Below are positions 35,542 through 44,535 of a DNA stretch of 64,000 nucleotides, piece by piece. The DNA is from Bradyrhizobium sp. RD5-C2 (lineage in GTDB: Bacteria > Pseudomonadota > Alphaproteobacteria > Rhizobiales > Xanthobacteraceae), in assembly GCF_019972155.1 (NCBI RefSeq), contig NZ_BOVL01000056.1:124001-188000 (forward strand), given 5' to 3'. The position numbers and the translations under genes were made by a program. Below the pieces are notes generated by a model that was not told the DNA's origin, did no database searches, and saw nothing but the letters and a program-made list of their open reading frames with translations. Every line of letters begins with the position of its first letter. Within the stretch, counting starts at the first letter, position 1.

Positions 35542-37482
35542 ATGACAATCAATGTCAAGGCTTACGCGAACGCCGATGATATCCTGATCGCCTGGCAGCC
35601 GGACACCTGGTCCAACGACTGGGTCGGTTTCCAGCTCGAGCGGCGCAACAATATCACGCAACAGACGACCGTGCTGTCGAACCGCATTCCGCCGAAGCCC
35701 GGCGAGAAGCCGGTGGCGGACGCCGGCATCTCCTCGACGCAATCGCCGTTCCGGCGCTGCATCTGGACCGATCACAGCGTCGTCGACACCGACAATGTCT
35801 CGTATCGCGTGACAGCGATGAAGAGCGCCGCGAACGGGACGTTCACGCCCGATGCCGCCTCGGTGTCGGCCTGGACAACGCCGGCGGTCGCTTCCGGCGA
35901 TGCGGGCGGCGGCCTGTCGGCCTATTTCAACCGCGGCACCCTGATGTCCCAGATCGTCAGCCGCTTCGTGAAGGGTGATGCGTCCGACGACTCGCTGCGC
36001 AATTTCGTCAAGGGCCTGTCCGACCCGGCCAACCAGGCGCGGCGCTACCTTTCGGGCGATGCCCTGCACGAGATCCTGGCCTTCCTGCACGATGCCGATC
36101 TCCGCGGCAGCCAGATCCACGCCGCGATCTACGAGATGAATGACGAGGAGCTGGTCGGCGCGCTGAAGCCGTTCGGCAGCCGCGGCAACGTCCTGCTCGG
36201 CAACGGCAGCGCGACCAAGCCGAACATCGCCGGCGAGCTCAGCGGCGCCGGCCTGACGGTCAAGCATCGTGATCTGTCGAATGCGGGCAGGTCGTCGCCG
36301 AGCGTCCACAACAAGTTCGTGGTCGAGAGCGACGCGCACGGCAACGCCATCCGCGTGCTGACCGGCAGCACCAACTGGACCACCACCGGGCTGTGCACGC
36401 AGCTCAACAACGTGCTGATCATCGAGAATGCGGTGATCGCCAAGCGCTATCTCGATCAGTGGGGCAAGCTGGTCGCTGCGGGCAACGCCATGCCGCCCGC
36501 GCTGAAGACGTCGAATTCCACTCCGACCAGTGACAGCAACATTTCGGTCTATTTCGCCGCGACCAACGGCGAGGCGGAATTCAAGCCGGTGCTGGACCTG
36601 ATCAAGAACGCCAAGGACGGCGCGCTCTTCCTGATGTTCATGCCGGGGCAATCGCCGCTGCTGGATGCCCTGCTGGACCGCGCACAGCAGAACGACGTCT
36701 ATGTTCGTGGCGTGGTGTCGACCATGATGCCCAGCAAGAACGGCGACATCGTTTCGGTCGGCGGAGAAGTCGTCAAATCGGGCGCGCCGCAGCAATCCTT
36801 TCATGACGACGTCCAGCTGCCGCATGGCGTGAGCGCCACCAACGAACCTTCATGGGCAGACGTCGAATTCAGCGTCCAGCAGATCCGCAACGCGGGGATG
36901 ATCGCCATCGTTCACTCCAAGACCATCGTGGTCGATCCGTTCTCGGACAATTGCGCCGTCATCACCGGATCGCACAATTTCTCGGTCGCGGCCTCCGAGA
37001 AGAATGACGAGAACCTCGTGATCATCCGCGGCAACAAACAGCTTGCCCAAGCCTATGCGCTGCACATCAACGGCGTTTACGACCACTATTCCTGGCGCGG
37101 CTATCTCGGCAGCGGCGGCAATCCGGATCAGATCTATTCGCTCGACGGCTGGAAGCCGGGCGGCGGCAAGGAGCAGGAGCTGGATTTCTGGATGGAGGAG
37201 CCGGTGCCGCCGCGCCCGACGCGTGGCGCGGGCAGCGTCGGCGCGGCGCAACAGCCCGCCGTGGCTGCTAGGGCTTCGACGAAGACAGCTGCCAGGAAAG
37301 CCCCGAAGAAATCGGCCAAGAAAGCTGCCAAGAAGTCAGCCAAGACATCAGCCAAAAAATCAGTCAGGACTTCGGCGAAGAAGGCGAAGGCCAGCAAGCC
37401 AGCAAAGGCCGCGAAGGCAAAGAAAACCAAGGCCAGGACGACGAAGAAGGCCAAGGCAAAGAAGGCGAAGGCCAAGAAGTAG
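35542..37482 (+). CDS. Phospholipase D-like protein with lysine-rich histone-H1-like C-terminal tail
   Basis: The 646-residue product has two PLD half-sites. The second is complete (His458, Lys460, Asp465 in IVHSKTIVVD, then GSHNFS). The first is SVHNKFVVESD with His256 and Lys258, but the Asp is displaced by one position; GSTNW follows. From about residue 570 to the end the sequence is almost only Lys, Ala, Ser, Thr and Arg in repeated AKK units, like bacterial H1-type tails. No signal peptide. A nuclease or phosphodiesterase acting on DNA, with the tail as an anchor, is a reasonable inference; a lipid role is the alternative. It ends 18 nt before tRNA-Leu. Confidence 0.82.
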   Translation: MTINVKAYANADDILIAWQPDTWSNDWVGFQLERRNNITQQTTVLSNRIPPKPGEKPVADAGISSTQSPFRRCIWTDHSVVDTDNVSYRVTAMKSAANGTFTPDAASVSAWTTPAVASGDAGGGLSAYFNRGTLMSQIVSRFVKGDASDDSLRNFVKGLSDPANQARRYLSGDALHEILAFLHDADLRGSQIHAAIYEMNDEELVGALKPFGSRGNVLLGNGSATKPNIAGELSGAGLTVKHRDLSNAGRSSPSVHNKFVVESDAHGNAIRVLTGSTNWTTTGLCTQLNNVLIIENAVIAKRYLDQWGKLVAAGNAMPPALKTSNSTPTSDSNISVYFAATNGEAEFKPVLDLIKNAKDGALFLMFMPGQSPLLDALLDRAQQNDVYVRGVVSTMMPSKNGDIVSVGGEVVKSGAPQQSFHDDVQLPHGVSATNEPSWADVEFSVQQIRNAGMIAIVHSKTIVVDPFSDNCAVITGSHNFSVAASEKNDENLVIIRGNKQLAQAYALHINGVYDHYSWRGYLGSGGNPDQIYSLDGWKPGGGKEQELDFWMEEPVPPRPTRGAGSVGAAQQPAVAARASTKTAARKAPKKSAKKAAKKSAKTSAKKSVRTSAKKAKASKPAKAAKAKKTKARTTKKAKAKKAKAKK

Positions 37483-37500
37483 GAGCGGTGCGCAACGGGC

Positions 37501-37587
37501 TGGTGCGGGCGGTGGGACTCGAACCCACATGACGTTGCCGTCGAGGGATTTTAAGTCCCTTGCGTCTACCAATTCCGCCACGTCCGC
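37501..37587 (-). tRNA. tRNA-Leu (UAA)
   Basis: The minus strand folds as a class II tRNA: acceptor GCGGACG / CGCCCGC with encoded CCA, D arm with GGTAGA, anticodon stem AGGGA/TCCCT around loop CTTAAAA (anticodon UAA), a long variable arm, and T arm GTGGG-TTCGAGT-CCCAC. Acceptor pair 5-68 is an A-C mismatch. It decodes UUA (and UUG by wobble), codons that are rare in this GC-rich genome. Confidence 0.97.
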
Positions 37588-37811
37588 ATTGCGCCAGGCG
37601 CGCCGATTACTAGCGCGTTTGCCGGCGGAGTGGAATTGTCATTATCCGCTGCTAACAGGTGCGCATTCAAAGGCTTAGGGCGCGGCCTGCAATTCCATTT
37701 GCTTCGGCGGCCGAGCATTGGGATAAGCAGCGCGCCGCCGCGATTGAGCCTCAATCCGGACACCGGCGGCTGCTTTAGGCAATCTCAACACTGTCGGATT
37801 AAGAAAGCTGA

Positions 37812-38246
37812 ATGTCTGTTCGTCTTCCCCGCCGCCCAAATCTGTCGCGCGCGGCAGCCATCGTTGCGCTGCTCGCCTCGGCTGCGGGCGTTTCCGGCTG
37901 TGCGCAGATCGGCGACAGCGTGCCGGGTGCATTCGCCGATCCCGCCAAATACGATCTGTATGATTGCAAGCAGCTCGAGACCGAGCGCAAGAATCTCGCG
38001 TCTCGCGCGACGGATCAGGAAAAGTTGATGGCCAAAGCGGAGACCGGCGTCGGCGGTACCGTGGTCTCCGAGATGGTCTATCGCAACGAGCTGATCTCGA
38101 TCCACGCCCAGCAGAGGCTCGTGGATCAGGCCTGGCGCGCCAACAAGTGCCATGAGAGCCCGCCGGATACGCCTGCGGCAGCCGCACCCGCGGCGCCTGC
38201 GCCGGGGGCGAAGGGCCCGCGCGCGCCGAGGGGCCTCGTTCACTAA
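37812..38246 (+). CDS. Putative lipoprotein of unknown function
   Basis: The 144-residue product has a basic start (MSVRLPRRPNLSR), a hydrophobic stretch and a lipobox ending GVSGC at Cys30, so it should be lipid-anchored in the envelope. The mature part has a short helical middle with a second Cys (DCKQLETERK) and a third (NKCHE), and an Ala/Pro-rich tail. No named domain recognised. It stands alone between tRNA-Leu and a repeat element. Confidence 0.75.
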   Translation: MSVRLPRRPNLSRAAAIVALLASAAGVSGCAQIGDSVPGAFADPAKYDLYDCKQLETERKNLASRATDQEKLMAKAETGVGGTVVSEMVYRNELISIHAQQRLVDQAWRANKCHESPPDTPAAAAPAAPAPGAKGPRAPRGLVH

Positions 38247-38296
38247 GTCAACGCTTGCAGAACAACCGGTTGCTGTGCGCGCGCAGGCGCGCTCGG

Positions 38297-38400
38297 CTAG
38301 AGCTTCGGTTCTGATTGAATCAGAACCGAAGCTCCAGATTCTTGTTTTGACGCGTTTTCTTCACGCGAACCGGTGTCCACTTCGCTCGAAAACGCTCTAG
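38297..38400. repeat. Rhizobiales-type dispersed repeat with 35-bp palindrome
   Basis: GAGCTTCGGTTCTGATT and its exact complement form a hairpin at 38300-38334. A second module (CACGCGAACCGGTGTCCACTTCGCTCGAAAACGCTC) runs to 38400. The same composite sequence is familiar from other Bradyrhizobium intergenic regions (recognition, not searched). The stop codon of the convergent monooxygenase gene lies inside its right end. Confidence 0.8.
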
Positions 38401-39599
38401 GCGCGCCAGTCGTAGATCCAGTCCTGCCGCGCCAGCATGCGCTGCGGACCGATGGCGCGGATCGCGAGATCGCGCGCGATCGCCAAGGGTCCGCTCAAAT
38501 GATAGATGCGGCCCTGCTGCCGCGCCATACGCTGCACCTTCAGCACGCGGCCGCGCCGCATCTCGGCGTAGCGCTTCAACGCGGCGGGAATGCCTGCGGT
38601 GTTTTCGCCGGTGCAGTCGGCCAGGGCCTTGGCGAGCACGGCCGCATCCTCGATCGCCATGCCGGCGCCTTGCGCGGCAAACGGCAGCATCGCATGCGCG
38701 GCGTCGCCGAGCAGTGTCACCGCGCCTTCGCTCCAGCGGCCGATGTCGGGCAGGGTGAACAGCGCCCATTTGCGCCAGCCGTCGACCGCGCCGATCAGCA
38801 TCCGCGCCGTGGCGGGCCAGCGTGCGGTGGCGAACGCGCCCTTGATCTCGTTGATGTCGCCCGGCGCGCTCCAGCCCGGCCGGTTCCAGGTGCCTGACAC
38901 GATCGCGACCACGTTGACCTGGCGCCCGGCCGAGATCGGATAGGCCACGAGATGCGCGTCCGGCCCCATCCACAACTGCACGCGCGGTGCGGTGTATTCA
39001 CGCGGCAGGGCGGTCGCGTCCAGCGTGCCGCGCCAGGCGATCAGGCCGGAGAATTGCGGTTGTACATCCGGAAACAAATGTCCACGGACCGACGACCAGA
39101 TGCCGTCTGCGCCGATCAGCGCAACCGCCAATTCCTCCTGCCGTGCGTTGCCGCGGCGCTGCACCACCGTCAGGCCCTTGGCATGCTTGGTCACGTCCTC
39201 GAACTGGCAGCCGAGCCGCAGGTCGATATCGGGATGCTCATTGACGGCGGCCTGCAACGCGGCCTGCAGATCGGCGCGGTGGATCACCCAATAGGGGGCG
39301 CCGGCGCGGAACTCGGCGGCGTGGCCGAGCGGCATCCGTGCGATCTCGCCACCGGCCCGCGCGCTCAGGATGTTGACGGATTCCGGCGTGACTGCGCGGC
39401 GCGCAAGCGGTTCCTTGAGCCCAAGCTCGACCAGGATGCGGCTCGCATTGGGAGAGAGCTGGATTCCGGCACCGGCTTCCTCGAGCCGCTCGGCCTTCTC
39501 CAGCACGACGACACGAAAGCCTTGTGCCGCCAGGGTCAGCGACGCCGTCAGTCCCCCGATCCCTGCGCCGGCAACGATGACGGTTCGCGTCAGCGCCAC
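38397..39599 (-). CDS. FAD-dependent monooxygenase, salicylate/3-hydroxybenzoate hydroxylase-like
   Basis: Single-component flavoprotein hydroxylase of 400 residues. FAD motif GAGIGGLTASLTLAAQG near the N-terminus, GAGIQLSPNASRIL typical of this branch, the DG motif ALIGADGIWSSVRG near residue 165, and the GD motif LLGDAAHAMLPFAAQGAG near 285. The substrate is presumably an aromatic acid. The zinc-finger gene follows 7 nt upstream in map order on the same strand, so both may be co-transcribed. The TAG stop is supplied by the neighbouring repeat. Confidence 0.9.
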   Translation of the reverse strand: MALTRTVIVAGAGIGGLTASLTLAAQGFRVVVLEKAERLEEAGAGIQLSPNASRILVELGLKEPLARRAVTPESVNILSARAGGEIARMPLGHAAEFRAGAPYWVIHRADLQAALQAAVNEHPDIDLRLGCQFEDVTKHAKGLTVVQRRGNARQEELAVALIGADGIWSSVRGHLFPDVQPQFSGLIAWRGTLDATALPREYTAPRVQLWMGPDAHLVAYPISAGRQVNVVAIVSGTWNRPGWSAPGDINEIKGAFATARWPATARMLIGAVDGWRKWALFTLPDIGRWSEGAVTLLGDAAHAMLPFAAQGAGMAIEDAAVLAKALADCTGENTAGIPAALKRYAEMRRGRVLKVQRMARQQGRIYHLSGPLAIARDLAIRAIGPQRMLARQDWIYDWRA

Positions 39600-39606
39600 G
39601 GGGCGG

Positions 39607-39852
39607 TCAGGCGACCTTGTCTTTCAGCACGCATTCCGGCGGCCGTGCTTCGCCGGCGGCGAGGTCGGATGCGAAGCGATACAGCGTCGAGCAGTACGGG
39701 CAGATGATCTCGCTGTCGTTGCCGAGGTCGAGGAACACGTGCGGATGGTCGAACGGAGGGTTGGCGCCCACGCACATGAACTCCTGCGACCCGATCTCGA
39801 TCACCGAGACACCGGCATCGTTATGGAAGTGCGGGACGACGTGGTCGGACAT
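39607..39852 (-). CDS. Zinc-finger domain protein (zf-CHCC, NDUFS6-like)
   Basis: An 81-residue protein with the CHCC zinc finger: Cys in EFMCVGANPPFDHPHVFLDL, its His, and the pair in ICPYCSTLYRF. This is the fold of the complex I accessory subunit NDUFS6 and of small alphaproteobacterial homologues. ATG 39852 has AAGGTGAG immediately upstream; the in-frame extension to 39924 lacks a site. It lies 7 nt upstream of the monooxygenase gene in the direction of transcription. Confidence 0.88.
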   Translation of the reverse strand: MSDHVVPHFHNDAGVSVIEIGSQEFMCVGANPPFDHPHVFLDLGNDSEIICPYCSTLYRFASDLAAGEARPPECVLKDKVA

Positions 39853-40101
39853 ATTCTCACCTTGGTAGCAACGATGGGCAGACGCAATCAACTGCATGCG
39901 GCATCGCGAAATGCCGCGCACCATACTGGCGGGAACAGTTGATTCCTAGAGCCCCGATGGCTCATTTGCTCATGCAAATTCGACACAATCTTGTCGTCCC
40001 AGAGAAGCCCTTCTTTGGTCGGAGCCGTTGTGTCGCAAAAACGGCACACTATTTCCAAGGCCAACTGAACAAGACGAATTAAACTTGAGGTTTCCAGCGG
40101 A

Positions 40102-41235
40102 ATGAACGGAGTGCGCCTCAGTCTGGCGGTGGCCGGCCTGGCAGCAAGCGCTGCCGTGGGCGCGGCCATTTGGCCGCACGCCCGGGACGCCGGCACAGTG
40201 CTGTCAGCGCGGAACGATCCGGCTGCGCTCGCCGACCTCAGGCTCAATTCCGTCCTGCGCAACAACCCGGCGTTGGTATCGGACAATATCGAGGCGGCAC
40301 TCGCTTCGGGAGATGCCGATCTTGCGACCAGCTTCGTCGCGCTCGCAAGCGAGCAGAACATCGCGCTCAGTGATGAACTCACAAAGCGTGTCGACGACGC
40401 GCGCGCCGAGCAGTCCTCCGCCACGCATTTCGCCAAGGGATTTGCCACCGGCCTCGTGACCGGCAATGCCGACGATGTCGCAAGCCTCTCCGGCACGGTC
40501 GCAGGCGACCTGTTCGTGTTCGGTGACGTCAGGGACGTCGTGCGCGAGGGCAAGCATCTCGTGATGGGCGAGGATACCGACCAACTGGTGCTCGGCCTTG
40601 CGGCCGCCGGGCTCGCCGTGACCGCGGCCACCTATGTGTCGATCGGCGGCGCCGCGCCGCTGCGCGCCGGACTGACGCTGGTCAAGGATACGCGCAAGGC
40701 CGGACGGCTGAGCGAGGGGATGATCGAATGGGCCGGGCGCTCGACCCGCGAGGTGGTCGATCAGCCGGCGCTCCGTGAGGCGGTCGCGTCCGGCTCGGTG
40801 CTGCGGCCGGCGGAAACTGCAACCGCGATCCGCGCGGCATTCCGCGCCGAGAAGGCCGGCGCGCTGGTGCGCGTCGCCAAGGACGTCGGGCGTATCGGCG
40901 AGGCGGCCGGGGTTCGTGCTGCGCGCGACACGCTGAAGGTCGCGGAGAATCCGCAGGAGATCGCGCGCGCGGCCCGCATCGCGGAGACGAAGGGCGGCCA
41001 GACCCGCGCAATCATCAAGCTGCTCGGCCGCGGCGCGCTGCTGCTGGCGGCCGGTACATTCAATCTCACGATGTGGCTGTTCGGCGCGCTGCTCGCGCTG
41101 TTCGGCTTCCTGTCGTCGATCAAGGCCACCACCGAGCGAGCCACGGCATGGTGGCTCAGACGCAGCAAGGCGCTGCGCCTGAAGCGGCAGATGGCTGCCC
41201 AGGCTACCTTGGCGAGTATGCCCGCCCAAGGCTAA
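40102..41235 (+). CDS. Conserved membrane-associated protein of unknown function
   Basis: A 377-residue product with an N-terminal membrane or signal segment (LSLAVAGLAASAAVGAAIWP), an Ala-rich helical middle with a glycine-rich hydrophobic stretch near residues 170-195, and a C-terminal pair of hydrophobic segments (GALLLAAGTFNLTMWLFGAL) before a basic tail. GFATGLVTGNADDVASL recalls small channel-like or phage-lysis proteins, but this is weak. Alphaproteobacterial orphan as far as I can tell; no function assigned. Confidence 0.75.
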   Translation: MNGVRLSLAVAGLAASAAVGAAIWPHARDAGTVLSARNDPAALADLRLNSVLRNNPALVSDNIEAALASGDADLATSFVALASEQNIALSDELTKRVDDARAEQSSATHFAKGFATGLVTGNADDVASLSGTVAGDLFVFGDVRDVVREGKHLVMGEDTDQLVLGLAAAGLAVTAATYVSIGGAAPLRAGLTLVKDTRKAGRLSEGMIEWAGRSTREVVDQPALREAVASGSVLRPAETATAIRAAFRAEKAGALVRVAKDVGRIGEAAGVRAARDTLKVAENPQEIARAARIAETKGGQTRAIIKLLGRGALLLAAGTFNLTMWLFGALLALFGFLSSIKATTERATAWWLRRSKALRLKRQMAAQATLASMPAQG

Positions 41236-41306
41236 GCTTGCGGTCGCCGGTCGATCGCAAATCCCAAGTCTCAAATCCCAAGTCTCAAGAAAAAACGGAA
41301 TCGAAG

Positions 41307-42059
41307 ATGCCGAGTTTCCACCACGGCGATGTTGAGATTGCCTATATCGACGAAGGCGCGGGCGAACCGATCGTGCTGGTGCACGGCTTTGCCTCGAGCA
41401 AGAACGTCAACTGGATCTATCCAACCTGGGTCTCGGAGCTCGTCAAGGCCGGCCGGCGCGTGATCGCGCTCGACAATCGCGGCCACGGCGAATCCGCCAA
41501 GCTCTACGACGCCGCGCAGTACGAGATCGCGATCATGGCAAGCGACGTGATCGCGCTGATGGATCATCTCGGAATCGCACGCGCCGACATCATGGGCTAT
41601 TCGCTGGGCTCGCGGATGACGGCGATCCTGGCGCGCGAGAATTCCAATCGGGTGCGTTCGGCGATCCTCGGTGGCATCGGCATCGGGCTGATCGAGGGCG
41701 GCGGTCCCGGCGAGGCGGTCGCGCTGGCGCTGGAGGCGCCGTCGCTCGACGATGTCACCGATCCGGTCGGTCGCACGTTTCGCGCCTTCGCCGATCAGAC
41801 CCGTTCCGACCGCCGCGCGCTCGCCGCCTGCCTGCGCGGCTCACGCCGCCTGATGACGCGCGAGGAGGCCGCCGGGATCGGCGTGCCGGTTCTGATCGCA
41901 GTCGGCAGCAAGGACGAGATCGCGGGCTCGGCGTCAGCGCTCGGCCGGATCATTCCGGGGTCGCAGGTGCTCGACATTCCGAACCGCGACCACATGCGGG
42001 CGGTCGGTGACAAGGTCTACAAGACCGGCGTCATCGACTTCCTGTCGCATCGAAAATAG
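41307..42059 (+). CDS. Alpha/beta hydrolase
   Basis: A 250-residue serine hydrolase. The oxyanion segment VLVHGFASS is at residues 24-32, the nucleophile elbow GYSLGS places Ser99, the acid is likely Asp in VGSKDEIAGS, and the base is His in IPNRDHM. Length and layout fit proline-iminopeptidase/esterase-like members. ATG 41307 is the start because the preceding residues derive from a short tandem repeat (CCCAAGTCTCAAAT). Its last 126 nt overlap the convergent membrane-protein frame. Confidence 0.9.
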   Translation: MPSFHHGDVEIAYIDEGAGEPIVLVHGFASSKNVNWIYPTWVSELVKAGRRVIALDNRGHGESAKLYDAAQYEIAIMASDVIALMDHLGIARADIMGYSLGSRMTAILARENSNRVRSAILGGIGIGLIEGGGPGEAVALALEAPSLDDVTDPVGRTFRAFADQTRSDRRALAACLRGSRRLMTREEAAGIGVPVLIAVGSKDEIAGSASALGRIIPGSQVLDIPNRDHMRAVGDKVYKTGVIDFLSHRK

Positions 42060-43472
42060 CTCGTCGGAATCGCTCTCGGCATCGTCCTTGGCGAAGGCGC
42101 GCGCCGCCGCGATCAGCACCACGAAGGTCGCAACCCACACCATGCGCGCGCCGTAGCGGTCGTGCGGACCCGAGATCACGCCGCAGACGACGGCATTGCC
42201 GAGCAGAGCGAACGTCACCGTGCCCGCCAGCAGTGTCAGATCGTCGAGCCGCCGCTGCCACAGTCCGCGGCCGAACAGGATCACGACCAGCAGCATCGAG
42301 CCGAACGCGACCGGCATGTGGATGCGGTTGATCGTGGTGAAGTCGAGGGCCCATTGTTGTTGCCGCGCGGCGCGCATCGGCGCGACCTGCTTGGGAATAT
42401 AGCGCCCGATGATGCCGTAGGTGTGCGGGATCCAGCCCGAGGAGCCTTCGCCGGTCGCGACATCCAACAGCTGGTCGGCGGTCGCTTTCAGCGCCGCCTT
42501 GGCCTGCCATGTCGGATATTCGGCCAGCGAGCGCGCCACGATGTGGCCCATCTCGTCGTTCAGTCCCTGAAAGCGGCCGAGGGTGTTGAACATGCTGTGA
42601 CCCCACAGGAAGTCGTCGGCGGTCGGCGGCAGCTCGTCGCGATAGGGGCAGAGCTTCAGGTTCTCCTTGGCGCAATGATCGCGCAGATATTGCGCGACGA
42701 TGCCATCCTGCAGCATGCGGCCGAAGGCGACGCCATAGCCGCCGGGTGTCCAGGCAAGCTGTCCCGACAGCGCAAAGTTCGCCGCCAGCAGCATCACGGC
42801 GCCGGTGACGATGGTCAGGCTGCCCTGCACGAGCCCCGCGACCGGGACGCGGCGGCCGAGCCATGGACGCAGCATCCAGCCGATGCAGCACAGGCCGAGC
42901 AGCACCGCGAGCGTCGCGCTATGCGTGGCAGCGGAAAACGCGACAAATCCAAACAGCACCGCCTTCTCCAGGGTCGAGATCCTGTCGCCGTGCAGGATGA
43001 GGACGTAGAGCGCGAGCACCGCAAGGCCGGCGAAGATGTCGGTCAGCAGCATGCTGGCGAGCCAGGGCAGGGCGGTGGTTGCGATCAGCGCAAGGCTGAT
43101 CGCAATCAGCCGGACCGGCCGGGCGAGCTCGAGCATGCGCAGGGTCAGCTGCAGGATCCACAGCGTCGCCAGGGTCTGGATCCCGAGGTTGAGCCAGAAG
43201 CCCGATGTCTCACCGACGTGCAGGTAGATGCCGAACACCGTGGACCGGCTTGGCACCAGATAGCCCTCGTACCAGCGCGCCAGATAGCCGCCGGTATCCC
43301 ATTGGAGCAGCGGATAGCCGTTCCAGAAGGCAGGCGCGAGCAGCAGGAGGGGAATGGCAATGGTGGCGATCCAGACCGACCGTGCATCGGTCAGGCGCCC
43401 TCGTAACGTCTGGGTATTGATGGTATTTCCCCCCCCCCTTTTTATTGGGGCCGACCATGCCCAAAACCACAC
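41934..43472 (-). CDS. Polytopic membrane protein of unknown function; start uncertain
   Basis: About 510 residues with roughly ten membrane spans and a large loop (YLRDHCAKENLKLCPYRDEL) that includes a Cys pair, in the style of GT-C/ArnT-like integral membrane proteins, but no recognisable active site. The mature-looking sequence begins TLRGRLTDARSVWIATIAIP. The start is problematic: the only upstream ATG (43458) is out of frame by one base because of a run of ten C (G on the coding strand) at 43429-43438; with nine the ATG would join the frame. GTG 43472 is the in-frame alternative. The last 42 codons overlap the convergent hydrolase. Confidence 0.7.
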   Translation of the reverse strand: MWFWAWSAPIKRGGGNTINTQTLRGRLTDARSVWIATIAIPLLLLAPAFWNGYPLLQWDTGGYLARWYEGYLVPSRSTVFGIYLHVGETSGFWLNLGIQTLATLWILQLTLRMLELARPVRLIAISLALIATTALPWLASMLLTDIFAGLAVLALYVLILHGDRISTLEKAVLFGFVAFSAATHSATLAVLLGLCCIGWMLRPWLGRRVPVAGLVQGSLTIVTGAVMLLAANFALSGQLAWTPGGYGVAFGRMLQDGIVAQYLRDHCAKENLKLCPYRDELPPTADDFLWGHSMFNTLGRFQGLNDEMGHIVARSLAEYPTWQAKAALKATADQLLDVATGEGSSGWIPHTYGIIGRYIPKQVAPMRAARQQQWALDFTTINRIHMPVAFGSMLLVVILFGRGLWQRRLDDLTLLAGTVTFALLGNAVVCGVISGPHDRYGARMVWVATFVVLIAAARAFAKDDAESDSDELFSMRQEVDDAGLVDLVTDRPHVVAVRNVEHLRPRNDPAER

Positions 43473-43654
43473 TCGGTACGAAATCCGCCAATAGTTGCAG
43501 AAGCACGGCTTGATTTCGGCAAAATCCCGACCAACTCCCCTAGACGTCGGCCCGGGGCCGTTCGGCTGGGGTTTACCGTACCGAGCCTTCCCGGGACGCG
43601 CTGGGGTCACCGTGCTATAACGCACATCAGAACAACCGAATTGCGAGAGCAGCT

Positions 43655-44482
43655 ATGGCAGTTCATCAGGTCAATCCGCAGGGGAGCAAGCTGGCGGCGC
43701 TCGATCCGATCTGGGATCGAATCCGCGGCGAGGCGGAAGACATCCTGCGGCGCGAGCCGGAGCTCGCATCCTTCATCTATGCGACCGTGCTGCATCATGA
43801 GCGCCTGGAAGATTCCGTGGTCCATCGCATTGCCGAGCGGCTCGATCACGCCGCGCTGTCGGGCGACCTGATCCGCCAGACCTTTGGCGAGGCATTGCGC
43901 GATGAGCCCGATATCGGCAACGCCTTCCGCGCCGATCTCGTCGCCGTCTATGACCGCGATCCCGCGACCTCGCGCTTCATCGATCCCTTGCTCTACTTCA
44001 AGGGCTTCCACGCGCTGCAGACCCATCGTCTCGCGCACTGGCTCTATCAGAAGGGTCGCAAGGATTTTGCCTTCTACCTGCAGAGCCGCTCGTCGGCGGT
44101 GTTCCAGACCGACATCAATCCGGCGGCCAGGATCGGCCGCGGCATCTTCCTCGACCATGCCACCGGTTTCGTCTGCGGCGAGACCGCCGTCATCGACGAC
44201 GATGTCTCGATCCTGCATGGCGTCACGCTCGGCGGCACCGGCAAGGAGAACGAGGATCGCCATCCGAAGATCCGCCACGGCGTGCTGATCGGCGCCGGCG
44301 CCAAGATCCTCGGCAATATCGAGATCGGTCATTGCGCGCGCATCGCGGCGGGCTCCGTCGTGGTCAAGCCCGTGCCGCACAACGTCACGGTTGCGGGCGT
44401 GCCGGCGAAAATCGTCGGCGAGGCCGGCTGTGCCGAGCCGTCGCGCACCATGGACCAGATGCTCAACGCGATCGGGCTTTGA
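43655..44482 (+). CDS. cysE: Serine O-acetyltransferase
   Basis: First enzyme of cysteine synthesis: serine plus acetyl-CoA gives O-acetylserine. The 275-residue product has the helical SATase N-terminal domain (DPIWDRIRGEAEDILRREPE, with FIYATVLHH), followed by the left-handed beta-helix: IGRGIFLDHATGFVCGETAV, ILHGVTLGGTG with the catalytic His, and RHPKIRHGVLIGAGAKILGN. The C-terminal tail ends LNAIGL, similar to the Ile-ending tail that docks into CysK. It is divergent from the membrane-protein gene and followed by a hairpin. Confidence 0.96.
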   Translation: MAVHQVNPQGSKLAALDPIWDRIRGEAEDILRREPELASFIYATVLHHERLEDSVVHRIAERLDHAALSGDLIRQTFGEALRDEPDIGNAFRADLVAVYDRDPATSRFIDPLLYFKGFHALQTHRLAHWLYQKGRKDFAFYLQSRSSAVFQTDINPAARIGRGIFLDHATGFVCGETAVIDDDVSILHGVTLGGTGKENEDRHPKIRHGVLIGAGAKILGNIEIGHCARIAAGSVVVKPVPHNVTVAGVPAKIVGEAGCAEPSRTMDQMLNAIGL

Positions 44483-44535
44483 TTTCATTCGCTTTCTGAT
44501 CGGTACCGCGCTTTAGCCTGTGCGCAACATCACGT

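Noticed and set aside
35542..37587. tRNA-Leu as an integration site with the PLD gene as cargo
   Set aside because: No integrase and no second copy of the tRNA 3' end were seen nearby.
38247..38296. Rho-independent terminator after the lipoprotein gene
   Set aside because: The following palindrome belongs to the dispersed repeat and lacks a U-tract.
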